Positions 44,383-54,565 of a stretch of DNA of 64,000 nt are shown in pieces. The stretch's first letter is position 1, and each line of letters starts with the position of its first letter. Source of the DNA: Methylococcales bacterium (GTDB taxonomy: Bacteria > Pseudomonadota > Gammaproteobacteria > Methylococcales > Methylomonadaceae); contig JAUYBJ010000026.1 in NCBI GenBank assembly GCA_030693155.1, positions 1 to 64,000 of the forward strand. Reading direction: 5' to 3'. The notes under the pieces were generated by a model. That model was given only the letters and a program-made list of their open reading frames with translations. It did no database searches and was not told where the DNA came from. Both the position numbers and the translations under genes were made by a program.

Positions 44383-45270
44383 CTATAGTTTTTGCACTAA
44401 GTCTTTCAGATACGCTAAAAAGTCGGTTTTCAGTTCGCTGTGTAATAAGCCATGCTCAACGTTGGCAATTAAAAAGCCCAATTTTGAGCCGCAATCGTAA
44501 CGAGTGCCTTCAAATTCAAACGCCAATACTTGCTGGTCTTTTAATAAATCAGCAATTGCATCGGTGAGTTGAATTTCACCGCCCGCACCTCTTTCGGTGG
44601 TGGCGAGTTTATCAAAAATGGCAGGTGTCAAAATATAACGCCCGATAACGGCAAGATTGGACGGTGCTACGTCGGGTTTCGGTTTTTCAACAATCAACTC
44701 AATCGGTGCGTGTGAACCTGAACTTTCGCCGGTTCTGACGATACCATAACTGCCCGTATCGGCAGGATTGACGCGCTCTACCGCTAAAATTGAGCTGTGT
44801 TGTTCATCGTATAATTTAACCATTTGCGCCATACAGCCGCGTGTTCCGTCTTCAACCAGATCATCAGCTAAAATAACGGCAAACGGTTCATCACCAATCA
44901 CAGGTCGGGCGCAAGCAACGGCATGACCTAAGCCTAGGGGTTCGGGTTGACGAATAAACACGAATGACACATTAGGCGGTACGATGCTGCGCAGTAACGT
45001 CAACAGCTCGGTTTTGTTTTTGTTTTCCAGCTCGGTTTCTAGTTCGTAGGCTTTATCGAAATGGTCGATAATCGCGTTTTTACTGCGTCCTGTGATGAAT
45101 ATCATGGTATCAATACCAGCGGCGACGGCTTCTTCAACCGCGTATTGAATCAGGGGTTTATCAACAATCGGTAACAGTTCTTTCGCGACAGACTTGGTTG
45201 CAGGCAGGAAACGGGTTCCTAAACCTGCCACGGGAAATACGGCTTTGGTAACTTTAGTAATGCTGCTCAT
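44383..45270 (-). CDS. galU: UTP-glucose-1-phosphate uridylyltransferase
   Basis: Makes UDP-glucose for surface polysaccharides. It has FPVAGLGTRFLPATKSVAKELLPIVDKPLIQYAVEEAV, GLGHAVACARPVIGDEPFAVILADDL, and VEKPKPDVAPSNLAVIGRYIL. Its 295 residues are normal. It sits with manC-type and cysC genes, suggesting precursor supply for a capsule, LPS or exopolysaccharide. Confidence 0.96.
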   Translation of the reverse strand: MSSITKVTKAVFPVAGLGTRFLPATKSVAKELLPIVDKPLIQYAVEEAVAAGIDTMIFITGRSKNAIIDHFDKAYELETELENKNKTELLTLLRSIVPPNVSFVFIRQPEPLGLGHAVACARPVIGDEPFAVILADDLVEDGTRGCMAQMVKLYDEQHSSILAVERVNPADTGSYGIVRTGESSGSHAPIELIVEKPKPDVAPSNLAVIGRYILTPAIFDKLATTERGAGGEIQLTDAIADLLKDQQVLAFEFEGTRYDCGSKLGFLIANVEHGLLHSELKTDFLAYLKDLVQKL

Positions 45271-45315
45271 TGATGGTTTCCTTTATGGAGATTAGTTGTT
45301 GATAAAGTGAATTAA

Positions 45316-46713
45316 TTAATCGCGGTGGTAGTGGTCGGAAAAACGCACAATATCATCCTCGCCCAGATAACTGCCTGATTGCACTTCGACAATTTCCAGC
45401 GGAATGACCCCCGGATTTTCCAGACTGTGAATCATACCCACAGGAATATAGGTGGATTCATTTTCGGTAATCAATACCGTTTCATCGCCCCTGCTGACCA
45501 GTGCCGTGCCTTTGACGACGACCCAGTGTTCGGCGCGGTGATGATGTTTTTGTACGGATAATTTTGCCTTGGGTTTAACCACAATGCGTTTGGTGTGGTG
45601 GCGTTCACCCTCATCCACCAAATCATAATGCCCCCACGGACGGTATATTTTACGGTGTGTTTCCACTTCTTTACGGTGGGCTTTTTTCAGTTGGTCAACG
45701 ATATGTTTAACGTCCTGAACTTTATCTTTACTGGCAATCATCAGCGCGTCTTTGGTTTCGACCACCACTAAATCCTGCACACCGATGACCGTGACCAGTT
45801 TATGTTCGGCATAGATAAACGAGTTTTCCGTATCCCGCGTGATGACATCGCCGCTGATGGCATTACCGTGTGCGTCTTTTGGCGTGACATCCCACAATGC
45901 CGACCACGAGCCGATGTCATTCCACCCCGCATCCAACGGAATGACGACTGCCAAGTCGGTTTTTTCCATCACTGCGTAGTCGATAGAATTGCTGGGACAG
46001 GTAGCAAACACGTCTTTATCGACACGGACAAAATCAACATCCACTTGCGCTGTACTGATGGCTTTTTGGCACACGGACAACATGGTCACATCAAATTTTG
46101 CCAGTTCATTTAAAAAACAGCTGGCTTTAAAGACAAACATTCCGCTGTTCCAGAAATAATCGCCGCTGTCTAAATAGTCTGTTGCTGTTTCTAGGTCGGG
46201 TTTTTCCACAAACGCAGCCAGATTAAACGCCACGCCTTGTTGTACCGTATCGCGCTTAATATAACCATAGCCTGTTTCAGGTGCAGTCGGCACGATACCG
46301 AAGGTCACTAAAAAGCCCTGCTCTGCCAATCTTTGTGCGTGGTGAATCGCCTGATGAAATGCGTTTATATCGGTGATAACGTGATCGGCGGGCAGTACCA
46401 GTAAAATATCCTCTGCATCCGCACTCAGTGCCGCCATGGTAATAGCGGGCGCGGTGTTTTTACCGACAGGTTCAAGAATAATCGCCGCAGGTTTAGCATC
46501 AATTTCCCACAACTGCTCTGCCATCATAAAACGGTGTTCTTCGTTACACACTGCTATCGGTGGCTGCAAACCTTCCAGCCCTGACAATCGCAACAAAGTG
46601 TCCTGTAACATCGTATGGTTAGACACCAACGGCAGGAATTGTTTCGGATATTGTCCGCGCGATAATGGCCACAGGCGCGTACCCGAACCGCCAGACAAAA
46701 TGACTGGAATCAT
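45316..46713 (-). CDS. manC: Mannose-1-phosphate guanylyltransferase/mannose-6-phosphate isomerase
   Basis: Bifunctional enzyme (AlgA/ManC/CpsB type) supplying GDP-mannose. The N-terminal pyrophosphorylase domain has [37 protein letters not shown] and [10 protein letters not shown]; the C-terminal cupin isomerase has [45 protein letters not shown] and [14 protein letters not shown]. 465 residues. It overlaps the cysC stop, so the two are coupled. Confidence 0.94.
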   Translation of the reverse strand: MIPVILSGGSGTRLWPLSRGQYPKQFLPLVSNHTMLQDTLLRLSGLEGLQPPIAVCNEEHRFMMAEQLWEIDAKPAAIILEPVGKNTAPAITMAALSADAEDILLVLPADHVITDINAFHQAIHHAQRLAEQGFLVTFGIVPTAPETGYGYIKRDTVQQGVAFNLAAFVEKPDLETATDYLDSGDYFWNSGMFVFKASCFLNELAKFDVTMLSVCQKAISTAQVDVDFVRVDKDVFATCPSNSIDYAVMEKTDLAVVIPLDAGWNDIGSWSALWDVTPKDAHGNAISGDVITRDTENSFIYAEHKLVTVIGVQDLVVVETKDALMIASKDKVQDVKHIVDQLKKAHRKEVETHRKIYRPWGHYDLVDEGERHHTKRIVVKPKAKLSVQKHHHRAEHWVVVKGTALVSRGDETVLITENESTYIPVGMIHSLENPGVIPLEIVEVQSGSYLGEDDIVRFSDHYHRD

Positions 46714-47336
46714 GCGTGTTCCTTATGGGGGAAATGAATAATGCCGCGTTCCACCAATAGCCCGATGACCTGCTGCACGCTGTCTTCCAGCGACAGATTT
46801 TGCGTATCCACCACTAATTCAGGATTTTCAGGGGCTTCATAAGGTGAGCCTATGCCTGTAAAAAAGGGAATCTGCCCTGCTCTGGCTTTTTTGTATAAGC
46901 CTTTTACGTCGCGCTGTTCGCAGGTTTCAATCGCGCATTCACAATAAATTTCCAAAAAATCACCATGCGGCACTAAATTTCTGGCGGTATTACGGTCGGA
47001 TTTAAACGGGGAAATAAACGCGGTCAGCGTGATAGTACCCGCTTCCGTCATCAGTTTAGCCAGCTCACCGATACGGCGGATATTTTCCATGCGGTCTTTA
47101 TCGCTAAAGCCTAAATCACTGCACAAACCATGACGCACATTATCGCCATCCAGCACAAAAGTAGAAATGCCCAGATGATACAAATAATCTTCCACCGCGT
47201 GGGCTAACGTCGATTTTCCTGAGCCTGATAAACCCGTAAACCACAGAATAACGCTACGGTGTTTATGCAGTTTTTCGCGTGCTGCACGGGTGATAGTGGC
47301 ATGATGCCAAACGGTATTGGTGCTTTTTGAAGTCAT
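46710..47336 (-). CDS. cysC: Adenylyl-sulfate kinase
   Basis: Phosphorylates APS to PAPS. It has [57 protein letters not shown], and FISPFKSDR. Its 208 residues fit. No cysDN is nearby; coupling to manC suggests PAPS could also feed sulfation of a surface glycan, an inference only. Confidence 0.94.
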   Translation of the reverse strand: MTSKSTNTVWHHATITRAAREKLHKHRSVILWFTGLSGSGKSTLAHAVEDYLYHLGISTFVLDGDNVRHGLCSDLGFSDKDRMENIRRIGELAKLMTEAGTITLTAFISPFKSDRNTARNLVPHGDFLEIYCECAIETCEQRDVKGLYKKARAGQIPFFTGIGSPYEAPENPELVVDTQNLSLEDSVQQVIGLLVERGIIHFPHKEHA

Positions 47337-47342
47337 AGTCTG

Positions 47343-48302
47343 TTATGAATAGTGTTGTGCAAAGGCATTGATAAAATTGGGCAGTTGGTCAAACGGCAAA
47401 TGATTAATACCCGCCGCACTTTTACGCCCGCCACCCGAAGCAAAAGCCGAGCATAGCGTATCTGCACCCGTGTTATTGGTTAATGGCGCACGAACACTGA
47501 CTTGATAATCGCCTTGCATCGTGACATTTAACACGGCATGAGCGCGGTCTGGGTACTGATTCGCCAATTCATTGCTGAATACGCCGCCGACCCGTCTTGC
47601 CCATGCTTCATCGGGCAGACTATACACCGCGACCCGCGCGGTTTGATAATCAGCTTTTATCGTTAATGCCTGCGCCATATCTTCCTCATAGCCCGTTATC
47701 AACTGCTCATAAATCAACGGTTGCTCACGCATAAATTCAAACGGTGACGGGTATGGCAGACAGGCATGATACAGCGCGGCGGGAGAAAAATGCAGATCCG
47801 CAACACAACTGCCATAGCCATTGTAATTGATACAGATCCCCAAGCGTTGCAGCGTTTTCAATTGCTCAGCGGACAATGATAAATTTTGTGCAGCTTGCGT
47901 GGCACTGTCCCGTAAATTATCACCAAACGCCGCCACCACTGCCCACGCACGGTACTGACCGTTTAAATACTCATCCACCAACAAACTGGTGCAAATATTT
48001 GAGTCGGTATTAATCCGCGTGGTTAAGTGCGGGTGTTGTGGAATGTCGCCTGATTGATGATGATCGACATAAAACACACTTGCACCCTGTAATAATAGCC
48101 TATCCAGAGCGGTGCGGTTTTTTCTCAGCGAAATATCCAGCACCGTGACGCTATCACCCGCTTGCGCATTAACGCGCTGCAACAATTCAATATCGCGTTT
48201 AACACCTGTTACTAAAATTGAATCCACTGGTTCAGCAAGGCGCAATTGCAACAACGCGCACAAACCATCGGCATCCCCATTAAAAACATCGTATTGCATC
48301 AT
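47343..48302 (-). CDS. DHH-superfamily phosphoesterase
   Basis: 319 residues with the DHH-type motifs FNGDADGLCALLQL, VLDISLRKNRTALDRLL, VFYVDHHQSGDIP and a C-terminal DHHA1-like FASGGGRKSAAGINHLP. Related proteins include RecJ-like nucleases and oligoribonuclease/pAp phosphatases; size and motifs leave the substrate open. A pAp phosphatase would fit its place 6 bp upstream of cysC, because PAPS use yields pAp. Confidence 0.82.
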   Translation of the reverse strand: MMQYDVFNGDADGLCALLQLRLAEPVDSILVTGVKRDIELLQRVNAQAGDSVTVLDISLRKNRTALDRLLLQGASVFYVDHHQSGDIPQHPHLTTRINTDSNICTSLLVDEYLNGQYRAWAVVAAFGDNLRDSATQAAQNLSLSAEQLKTLQRLGICINYNGYGSCVADLHFSPAALYHACLPYPSPFEFMREQPLIYEQLITGYEEDMAQALTIKADYQTARVAVYSLPDEAWARRVGGVFSNELANQYPDRAHAVLNVTMQGDYQVSVRAPLTNNTGADTLCSAFASGGGRKSAAGINHLPFDQLPNFINAFAQHYS

Positions 48303-48426
48303 TCACTCGAATTGATTGCTGAATGGCTTATTTTACGCGAGAAGCAACGCAATTCAAAAACAGCCGTGCTGGAAAAAGCATTATTAAGTAGAATGCGGCA
48401 AACAAAATCAACAGGTATTCACGTTT

Positions 48427-49530
48427 ATGTCCACTCAAGTCCAATTTGTCACCCTGCGTTTTTTAAGAAACGGTCTACGGCAGCTATTGCCCAATACGCA
48501 AGCCGTGTTATTAGCAGCGACATTAATCCTGAGTTTTGTGCTGATTTATTCGTTGTCTGACTTACTCATGCCCGTATTCGTCTCCATCGTACTTGCCTAT
48601 TTGCTGGAAGGCATCGTCCGCAAAGTGGAAAGCATGAAAGTCTCGCGCATAGTCGCCGTGTATCTGGTATTTTTAAGTTTTATGATCGGACTGGGATTTT
48701 TATTATTTTTTTTGCTGCCTGTGGTATCGGAGCAGGCAATACAATTGGTACAGCAAATACCTGATATTCTCAGCCGCTCACAAACTGAAATCATGCGTTT
48801 ATCTAAAGTCTATCCGCAGTTTTTTTCTGAAAAGAAAATTCAACAAATCATGCCCTTGGCACAAAAAGAATTATTAGGCTACGCGCAAAACTTATTGTCC
48901 GTTTCTGCCGCCTCTGTGGTCGGCTTAGTCAGCGTGATGATTTATTTGTTTTTAGTGCCGATGATGGTATTTTTCTTTTTAAAAGATAAAGAATTATTCC
49001 TCTCATGGTTCGTACAATTTTTGCCCAGCGAGCGGCATCTAACGGTTCATGTCTGGGAAGAAATTGATGACCAGATCGGTAATTATGTCCACGGGAAATT
49101 TGCCGAAGTGTTTATACTCTGGTTTATCAGCTTTGCCACTTTCGCCGCTCTGGATTTACATTACGCCATGTTACTGGCGGTATTAATGGGCATACAGGCG
49201 ATTATTCCCTACATCGGCGCGACTTTAGTGACTTTCCCCGTATTAGGCGTAGCGTATTTTCAATGGGGCTTAAGCGGTGATGATTTTATGTACGTCCTGA
49301 TTGCTTACAGTATTATTCAAGCCTTGGATGGCGTGATATTAGTGCCGCTATTATTTTCAGAAGCGGTGAATTTACACGCGGTCGCCATTATTATCGCCAT
49401 CTTGTTTTTCGGCGGCTTATGGGGATTTTGGGGGGTATTTTTAGCGATTCCCTTAGCCACCGTGGTGAAAGCGGTATTAACTTCATGGCCGCGCATAGGT
49501 TCTAATATTGAGTTACACCGCAATTATTAA
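48427..49530 (+). CDS. PerM/AI-2E family transporter
   Basis: 367 residues with about eight membrane spans. Features include SDLLMPVFVSIVLAYLLEGIV near the start, MMVFFFLKDKELFLSWFVQFLP, EIDDQIGNYVHGKFAEVFILWFISFATFAALDL and IIPYIGATLVTFPVLGVAY, then PLLFSEAVNLHAVAIIIAILFFGGLWGFWGVFLAIPLAT. AI-2E family permeases export small molecules or act as Na+/H+ antiporters in some bacteria; the substrate is unknown here. Confidence 0.9.
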   Translation: MSTQVQFVTLRFLRNGLRQLLPNTQAVLLAATLILSFVLIYSLSDLLMPVFVSIVLAYLLEGIVRKVESMKVSRIVAVYLVFLSFMIGLGFLLFFLLPVVSEQAIQLVQQIPDILSRSQTEIMRLSKVYPQFFSEKKIQQIMPLAQKELLGYAQNLLSVSAASVVGLVSVMIYLFLVPMMVFFFLKDKELFLSWFVQFLPSERHLTVHVWEEIDDQIGNYVHGKFAEVFILWFISFATFAALDLHYAMLLAVLMGIQAIIPYIGATLVTFPVLGVAYFQWGLSGDDFMYVLIAYSIIQALDGVILVPLLFSEAVNLHAVAIIIAILFFGGLWGFWGVFLAIPLATVVKAVLTSWPRIGSNIELHRNY

Positions 49531-49570
49531 CTGATGTTACGCATGAAAAAGCAAAATCTGTTATTTTTAT

Positions 49571-49600
49571 GACTGCCAGTCCTTTAAAGGACTGACAGTC
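49571..49600. repeat. GCCAGTCC palindromic repeat, copy 2
   Basis: GACTGCCAGTCCTTT / AAAGGACTGACAGTC. Flanks (TGTTATTTTTAT before, ATTCACGCTGTTGTAA after) are shared with the copy at 62412-62441, so the unit is longer than the hairpin. It lies between convergent perM and sufT. Confidence 0.8.
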
Positions 49601-49681
49601 ATTCACGCTGTTGTAACAGGTTTAACCCATTACCATTTTTAATTTTTTTCGTGCTTTTCGTGGACAATATTTTCTTGTGAA

Positions 49682-50230
49682 TTAATACAAGCCCAACTGC
49701 AATTGCGCGACTTCTGACATCATTTCCCTCGCCCATGGTGGATCAAGCACCACTTCGACATTGACCTTCGCAACACCCGGCAAAGCGCGAATACATTTTT
49801 CCACGTCGCTTTGAATCACAGGTCCCATGCCGCAACCGGGCGCTGTAAGGGTCATTTGCACATAGACATCATTTTTATCGTCGCCGACAGGGGTAACTTC
49901 ACACTGATAAACCAGACCTAAATCCACGACATTGACGGGAATTTCAGGGTCATAAACGGTTTTCATCACTTCCCAGCAATTTTTTTCAACGGCTTCGGCG
50001 CTGGTTTCAGACACCAGTGTATGCAGTTCGTGGACTTCTTTGCCCAAGGCATCGGCATCAACACCCGCAATACGCACCATGTGACCGTAGCCTGTAATGA
50101 CGGTGTAGTTATTACCCAGCGATTGGTGAATGGTGACTGTTTCACCTTTTTTTAAAGTGTCAGGTGTACCGTCAGGAATAGTGATGATATTGACATCTCT
50201 GGTTAAAACAAAACTTTCGTTTTCAGACAT
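49682..50230 (-). CDS. sufT: Fe-S assembly protein SufT
   Basis: 182 residues. Residues about 1-70 form an N-terminal beta domain (VNIITIPDGTPDTLKKGETVTIHQSLGNNYTVIT), followed by a DUF59/MIP18 domain: VMKTVYDPEIPVNVVDLGLVYQCEV, MTLTAPGCGMGPVIQSDVE and VDLVLDPPW-like VEVVLDPPWAREMM. SufT helps mature Fe-S proteins. No sufBCD neighbours in this window. The stop of yciK lies 10 bp upstream, on the same strand. Confidence 0.92.
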   Translation of the reverse strand: MSENESFVLTRDVNIITIPDGTPDTLKKGETVTIHQSLGNNYTVITGYGHMVRIAGVDADALGKEVHELHTLVSETSAEAVEKNCWEVMKTVYDPEIPVNVVDLGLVYQCEVTPVGDDKNDVYVQMTLTAPGCGMGPVIQSDVEKCIRALPGVAKVNVEVVLDPPWAREMMSEVAQLQLGLY

Positions 50231-50239
50231 GATTGTGGC

Positions 50240-50968
50240 TCATAAGTGGAAAGTTCTCGCGTCAATCACTTGACCTGTAATGGCTATGCTTTGCGAGGTG
50301 AATAAATGGAGATACGCACCCGCTAAATCTTCCATAGCGGGTAATTTGGTTTTATCTTCGGCAGGATAGGCGCGTTTGCGCAACGGCGAATCAACGGGGC
50401 CTGGAACTAATACATTGACGCGAATTTTTTGCGCGGCTTCCAATTCTTCTGCCAGTATTTTAGCCAGCCCTTCCATACCGATTTTCGATACGCCGTACGC
50501 GCCAGTGTAGGCGTGGGCTAGGCGTGCGGAAGAATCGGAGGTAAACACGATGGAGGCGTGTTCGCTTTTTTGTAACACGGGCAGCAACACGCGGGTCAGT
50601 AAAAACGGCGCGTTGAGATTGACGTTCAGCGTGTGTCCCCAGTCTTTGGTACTGTGCAGGGCAAGCGGTGTAAACGCGCTGAATTCAACGGCGGAATGTA
50701 ATACTCCGTGTAATACTCCGTATTTTTCTTCAATACGGTTGGCTAAGTTCTGATAGTCGTTTTCGGTCGCGCCCGCTAAATCAAACGGGTACATAATCGG
50801 TTCAGGCGCGTTTTCTGCGACAATCGCATCGTAAATTTTTTCTAATTTAGGAATGCTTTTATCGAGCAGAATAATGTGTGCGCCGTGTTTGGCTAACGTG
50901 AGTGCGGCGGTACTGCCTAGACCGCCGCCTGCACCGGTAATTAAAATAACGTTGTTTTTTAGTGGCAT
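50240..50968 (-). CDS. yciK: YciK-type short-chain dehydrogenase
   Basis: 242 residues beginning MPLKNNVILITGAGGGLGSTAAL, the Rossmann glycine motif. The catalytic part is VFTSDSSARLAHAYTGAYGVSKIGMEGLAK (Ser, Tyr, Lys). The longer ORF start is in mupP. The ubiG-mupP-yciK order is conserved in pseudomonads, where YciK's substrate is still unclear. It overlaps mupP by 10 bp. Confidence 0.9.
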   Translation of the reverse strand: MPLKNNVILITGAGGGLGSTAALTLAKHGAHIILLDKSIPKLEKIYDAIVAENAPEPIMYPFDLAGATENDYQNLANRIEEKYGVLHGVLHSAVEFSAFTPLALHSTKDWGHTLNVNLNAPFLLTRVLLPVLQKSEHASIVFTSDSSARLAHAYTGAYGVSKIGMEGLAKILAEELEAAQKIRVNVLVPGPVDSPLRKRAYPAEDKTKLPAMEDLAGAYLHLFTSQSIAITGQVIDARTFHL

Positions 50969-51639
50969 AGCGCGGTATTTATCCAAGTTGTGAGCTGTGC
51001 GGGAGAGGCGATAAGCGCGTCCGCGCCCCATGTTTCGGGGGTGTCAGTCGGTTTAAGGTAGCCATACACAGCGGCAAGAGTTTTCATTTGTACGCTTTTT
51101 CCTGCGGTAATGTCGTGCAGCGCGTCACCGATATACACGCATTCGCGCGGATTGACATTCGCTTGCGTGCAGGCGGCTATCATCGGGTCGGAATGCGGTT
51201 TGGGGTTGGCGGTAGTGTCGCCGCTGATAATGCAGGCGGCGCGGTCTGTCAGTTGGAGCGCGTCCATCAGCGGCGTGGTGAAGCGTTGGCGTTTATTGGT
51301 CACTACGCCCCATTTCAAGCCGTGCTGTTCGATGGTTGCCAAAGTCTCGACCATACCTGTGAAAAACACCGTGTGTTCAGCAATATTATTCTCATAGTGG
51401 GTGAGCATCGCGTCCAGCATTTCCGCGCGGTGATTTTCGCTAATCTCAGGCGTAACACTGGCGTTAATCATCGCTAACGCACCCCATGAAATAAACGGCT
51501 TAACCTGTGCGGGGTTGACGGTGTTCAAGCCATGCGCCGCTAAAGTCGCATTTAAACAGGCGATTAAATCAGGCGCGGTATCGACCAGCGTACCGTCCAG
51601 ATCAAATAACACGCAGGATAATTTAAATTCCCTGTTCAT
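50959..51639 (-). CDS. mupP: HAD phosphatase, MupP/Gph type
   Basis: 226 residues of the HAD-IA family: VLFDLDGTLVDTAPDL (DxD), VVTNKRQRF (motif II), KPHSDPM and VYIGDALHDITAG (motif IV). In the ubiG-mupP-yciK arrangement of pseudomonads this gene encodes MupP, an N-acetylmuramic acid 6-phosphate phosphatase in cell-wall recycling. Phosphoglycolate phosphatase (Gph) is the main alternative; operon context favours MupP. Confidence 0.8.
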   Translation of the reverse strand: MNREFKLSCVLFDLDGTLVDTAPDLIACLNATLAAHGLNTVNPAQVKPFISWGALAMINASVTPEISENHRAEMLDAMLTHYENNIAEHTVFFTGMVETLATIEQHGLKWGVVTNKRQRFTTPLMDALQLTDRAACIISGDTTANPKPHSDPMIAACTQANVNPRECVYIGDALHDITAGKSVQMKTLAAVYGYLKPTDTPETWGADALIASPAQLTTWINTALCH

Positions 51640-52343
51640 TAGACAATGCGTTTAAACGCGGCAATGTAATTGACATCAATGTCTTTACCCAAGCTGAATT
51701 GCTTAGTAATCGGGTTGTAGCTGATACCCACCATGCCTTGTAATTCCAGACCTGCGGCGCGTGCTGATTGGCACAGCTCAGACGGTTTGATGAAAGTTTT
51801 ATAGTCGTGCGTACCTTTGGGAAGCATTTGTAAAACGTATTCGGCGGCGGCAATCGCCAATAAATAGGCTTTAGGATGACGGTTGAGCGTGGAGAAAAAT
51901 ACCATGCCGTCAGGTTTAACCAGTTTGGCACAGGCGGCAATAATCGAACCTGCATCGGGAACGTGTTCCAGCATTTCCATGCAAGTGACATGATCAAAAC
52001 TTTCGAATTGTTCAGCGGCTAATTCTTCCACGCTGATTATTTGATAATGCGCGTTGACACCTGTTTCCAAGCCGTGCAAATCAGCAACATCAATCAAGTC
52101 TTCGCTTAAATCAATACCCAGCGCGTCCGCGCCTGCTTTGGCTAAGCCCTCGGTAAGAATTCCGCCGCCACAACCGACATCCACTACGCGCTTACCTGCT
52201 AGGTCGGCGTATTGTTGGATAAATTGCAGACGTAACGGGTTGATGTCATGCAGGGTTTTAAATTCACCCTGCAAGTCCCACCAGCGTTCTGCCATTGAGC
52301 CAAATTTATGAATTTCGTGTAAATGTACGTTAGTTGCTGTCAT
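51639..52343 (-). CDS. ubiG: Ubiquinone biosynthesis O-methyltransferase UbiG
   Basis: SAM-dependent methyltransferase making both O-methylations in ubiquinone synthesis. It has FGSMAERWWDLQGEFKTLHDINPLRLQFI, VVDVGCGGGILTEGLAKAGADALGID (motif I), FDHVTCMEMLEHVPDA and VFFSTLNRHPKAYLLAI. Its 234 residues are normal. First gene of ubiG-mupP-yciK; its stop touches the mupP start. Confidence 0.95.
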   Translation of the reverse strand: MTATNVHLHEIHKFGSMAERWWDLQGEFKTLHDINPLRLQFIQQYADLAGKRVVDVGCGGGILTEGLAKAGADALGIDLSEDLIDVADLHGLETGVNAHYQIISVEELAAEQFESFDHVTCMEMLEHVPDAGSIIAACAKLVKPDGMVFFSTLNRHPKAYLLAIAAAEYVLQMLPKGTHDYKTFIKPSELCQSARAAGLELQGMVGISYNPITKQFSLGKDIDVNYIAAFKRIV

Positions 52344-52556
52344 TGTGTTGAACCGTATTTGTTATTGGCTATAGTGTACTATAACACTAGGTTATTAGTC
52401 ATGATTTAGCTGTGTAAGTCGGACTGATGGAGGTGACGCAGTGTCGGGATTGAAAAATCCGCTGGTTATGATAACAAAACTATTGATTGGGAAATAAAAA
52501 ATGCGTGTTGCGTACAAGACGCTGCAGGTTTCTGCTGCATTCGCACGCAGGCGGGT

Positions 52557-52636
52557 TACTGCCATTAAGTGATTAAAATTCAGTCTATTGTGGGAGCTGC
52601 TTTAGCCGCGACCATCGTGGCTAAAGCCACTCCCAC
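52557..52636. repeat. ACTGCCATTAAG end plus GTGGGAG palindrome, copy 4
   Basis: ACTGCCATTAAGTGATTAAAATTCAG followed by a GTGGGAG hairpin (52590-52636). It matches the left half of the element in the CRISPR array, so it may be a single-ended relative or decayed copy. It sits at the 3' end of tolC. The rest of the 52344-52556 gap has no clear feature. Confidence 0.6.
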
Positions 52637-52646
52637 AATGTCTGCA

Positions 52647-53933
52647 TTACAAGATCCCTAACGCATGACGTAAGCGCAACCGCGCCAGAGTCATATCATA
52701 ACGGGCGTTATTGAGATTATCGTGGCTGGTGAGGCGCGAATTTTCAGCGGCGAGCACTTCAGTGTGTATGCTTAAACCTTGTTGATAGCGGTCGGTGGCG
52801 ACTTTAACATTCTCATCAGCGAGGTTGATGGTTTTTTCAGCGGTTGCCAGACGTTTTTTGGTTTCTTCAATTTCCAGCCACGCTTGGCGTACTTGCAGCA
52901 TCATAAGACTGCTTAAATCATCACGCTGCTCTTTCAGAGCAATGGCTTGGTTTTTCAGTGCATCGGTTTTGTGTCCTGTACTGCCGTCAAATAATTTCCA
53001 GTCCATATTAATACCTGCCACCCATAAACCTTCATGCGCCTGATAGCGGTTTTGCTGGTATTGATAGCCGCCATTGACATTGACTTGCGGTAAACGCGTG
53101 GCGTTGACGCTTGCCGCCTGTTGTTCGAGCGCGTCGATTTGCGCGTTTACTACGGTTAATTCAGGGCGTTGTTTGAGCGCGTTGCGGGTTAATTCCTCCA
53201 GTGTACCCGTCGGTGCATCAGGCAGATGTTCATCCAGACTGACTTCGGCGGTTAAGGCTCTATCCAGCAAACGATTGTATGAGGATTTGGCGTTATCCAG
53301 CTGGAGATTAACTTTGGTCTGTTGCTGTTCGGCATTGGCAAGTTCAACGGTGGCGGCTAATACATCATTACTGGCGACGATGCCTTGGTCGAAACGATCC
53401 AACACGTCTTTACTGTCGGCACGCAGGCTATCAACGTGACTTTGCGCCACATTCACCGCACTTTTTGTCCGCAACACGGCGATATAGGCTTCGGCAACCT
53501 GCATTTTAAGATTCAGTTCGCTGGTGGCTTCCTGTTGCTGTGCCGCTTCTACGCTGGATTCAGCCGATTTAATATTATTGTCAATGCGACCGCTGGTATA
53601 CACAGGCATTGTGACCATTGCCTGCGCTTTCGCACTGCCTGCTTGAGTAGTGGGAAATTGCGTGGTATCGCCATTGAAACTGGCAATCGCGGTCGGAGAT
53701 TGGCTATATTGTGTATAGCCTGTATTGATATTGAGTTCAGGCAGGCGTTGCCCCTGTGCGGATTGCAGTTGCTGTTCCGATGCGGAGGTATTGGCGGCGG
53801 CGGCTTTTATCTGGTGATTACGTTCCAGTGCGGTTGTCCACGCAGCGGTTAAGGTTTCAGCGACCGTTACAGGCGCACTCACCGCGATAATGAAACCCAG
53901 CGCGGCAGCGACATAATCAGGATTGCGCGGCAT
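52647..53933 (-). CDS. tolC: TolC-family outer membrane efflux protein
   Basis: 428 residues with signal peptide (YVAAALGFIIAVSAPVTVAET). Two duplicated halves with TolC-like helices: LTAAWTTALERNHQIKAAAANTSASEQQL and ALKQRPELTVVNAQIDALEQQAASVNATRLPQVNVNGGY. The rest of the second half has KVATDRYQQGLSIHTEVLAAENSRLTSHDNL. It overlaps tetR by 17 bp and is probably the outer channel for the divergent emrAB pump. Confidence 0.9.
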   Translation of the reverse strand: MPRNPDYVAAALGFIIAVSAPVTVAETLTAAWTTALERNHQIKAAAANTSASEQQLQSAQGQRLPELNINTGYTQYSQSPTAIASFNGDTTQFPTTQAGSAKAQAMVTMPVYTSGRIDNNIKSAESSVEAAQQQEATSELNLKMQVAEAYIAVLRTKSAVNVAQSHVDSLRADSKDVLDRFDQGIVASNDVLAATVELANAEQQQTKVNLQLDNAKSSYNRLLDRALTAEVSLDEHLPDAPTGTLEELTRNALKQRPELTVVNAQIDALEQQAASVNATRLPQVNVNGGYQYQQNRYQAHEGLWVAGINMDWKLFDGSTGHKTDALKNQAIALKEQRDDLSSLMMLQVRQAWLEIEETKKRLATAEKTINLADENVKVATDRYQQGLSIHTEVLAAENSRLTSHDNLNNARYDMTLARLRLRHALGIL

Positions 53934-54525
53934 GAAGAATTCCCCGCAAATAAAAGGTGGTGGCTGATTCGCATAACGCGGTTTTTTCCGCTTCAGTGGG
54001 CGCGGCTTGTATGCCCAATAAACAGCGAAAATGTAAATCGCCTTTCAATAAACTAAAAAATGCATCGGCGGCAAAATGCGTATCGGGAATGTAAAAACAG
54101 CCCGTATTCTGCAATTGTTGCAGATAACTTTCCAATTGCGTTAATGCCAGACGCGCCCCGTTGTCATAAATCAATTGCCCCAATTCGGGAAATTCATGAC
54201 TTTCCGCCACTACTAAACGGTACATGGCCAACCCGTCGGCTGAATACAGCAATTCAACAAACGACGCGGCAATTTTTTGCAGGGTCTGTTCGGCATTATC
54301 GTCTTCCGATAAAGTGATGCTCTGTAATAACGAGGTGCATAACTCACCGACCACTGCCGCAAACAAGTCATTTTTGCTGGTGAAATGATTGTACAGCGTG
54401 GCTTTGGACACAGGCGCGGCGGCGGCAATTTTGTCCATACTGACACTGCGATAGTTATGCGTTAAAAATAACCGCGTAGCCGCCTGCACGATAGCGCGGC
54501 GTTTAGATTCGATAATTTCAGACAT
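53917..54525 (-). CDS. TetR-family transcriptional regulator
   Basis: 202 residues. N-terminal HTH: AIVQAATRLFLTHNYRSVSMDKIAAAAPVSKATLYNHFTSKNDLFAAVV. The C-terminal domain probably binds the pump substrate or inducer. It lies between tolC and emrA and should bind the palindrome at 54566-54588. Confidence 0.94.
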   Translation of the reverse strand: MSEIIESKRRAIVQAATRLFLTHNYRSVSMDKIAAAAPVSKATLYNHFTSKNDLFAAVVGELCTSLLQSITLSEDDNAEQTLQKIAASFVELLYSADGLAMYRLVVAESHEFPELGQLIYDNGARLALTQLESYLQQLQNTGCFYIPDTHFAADAFFSLLKGDLHFRCLLGIQAAPTEAEKTALCESATTFYLRGILHAAQS

Positions 54526-54565
54526 TTTGATAACAACACTTGCTAAATTGAGAAGATAATTTAGA

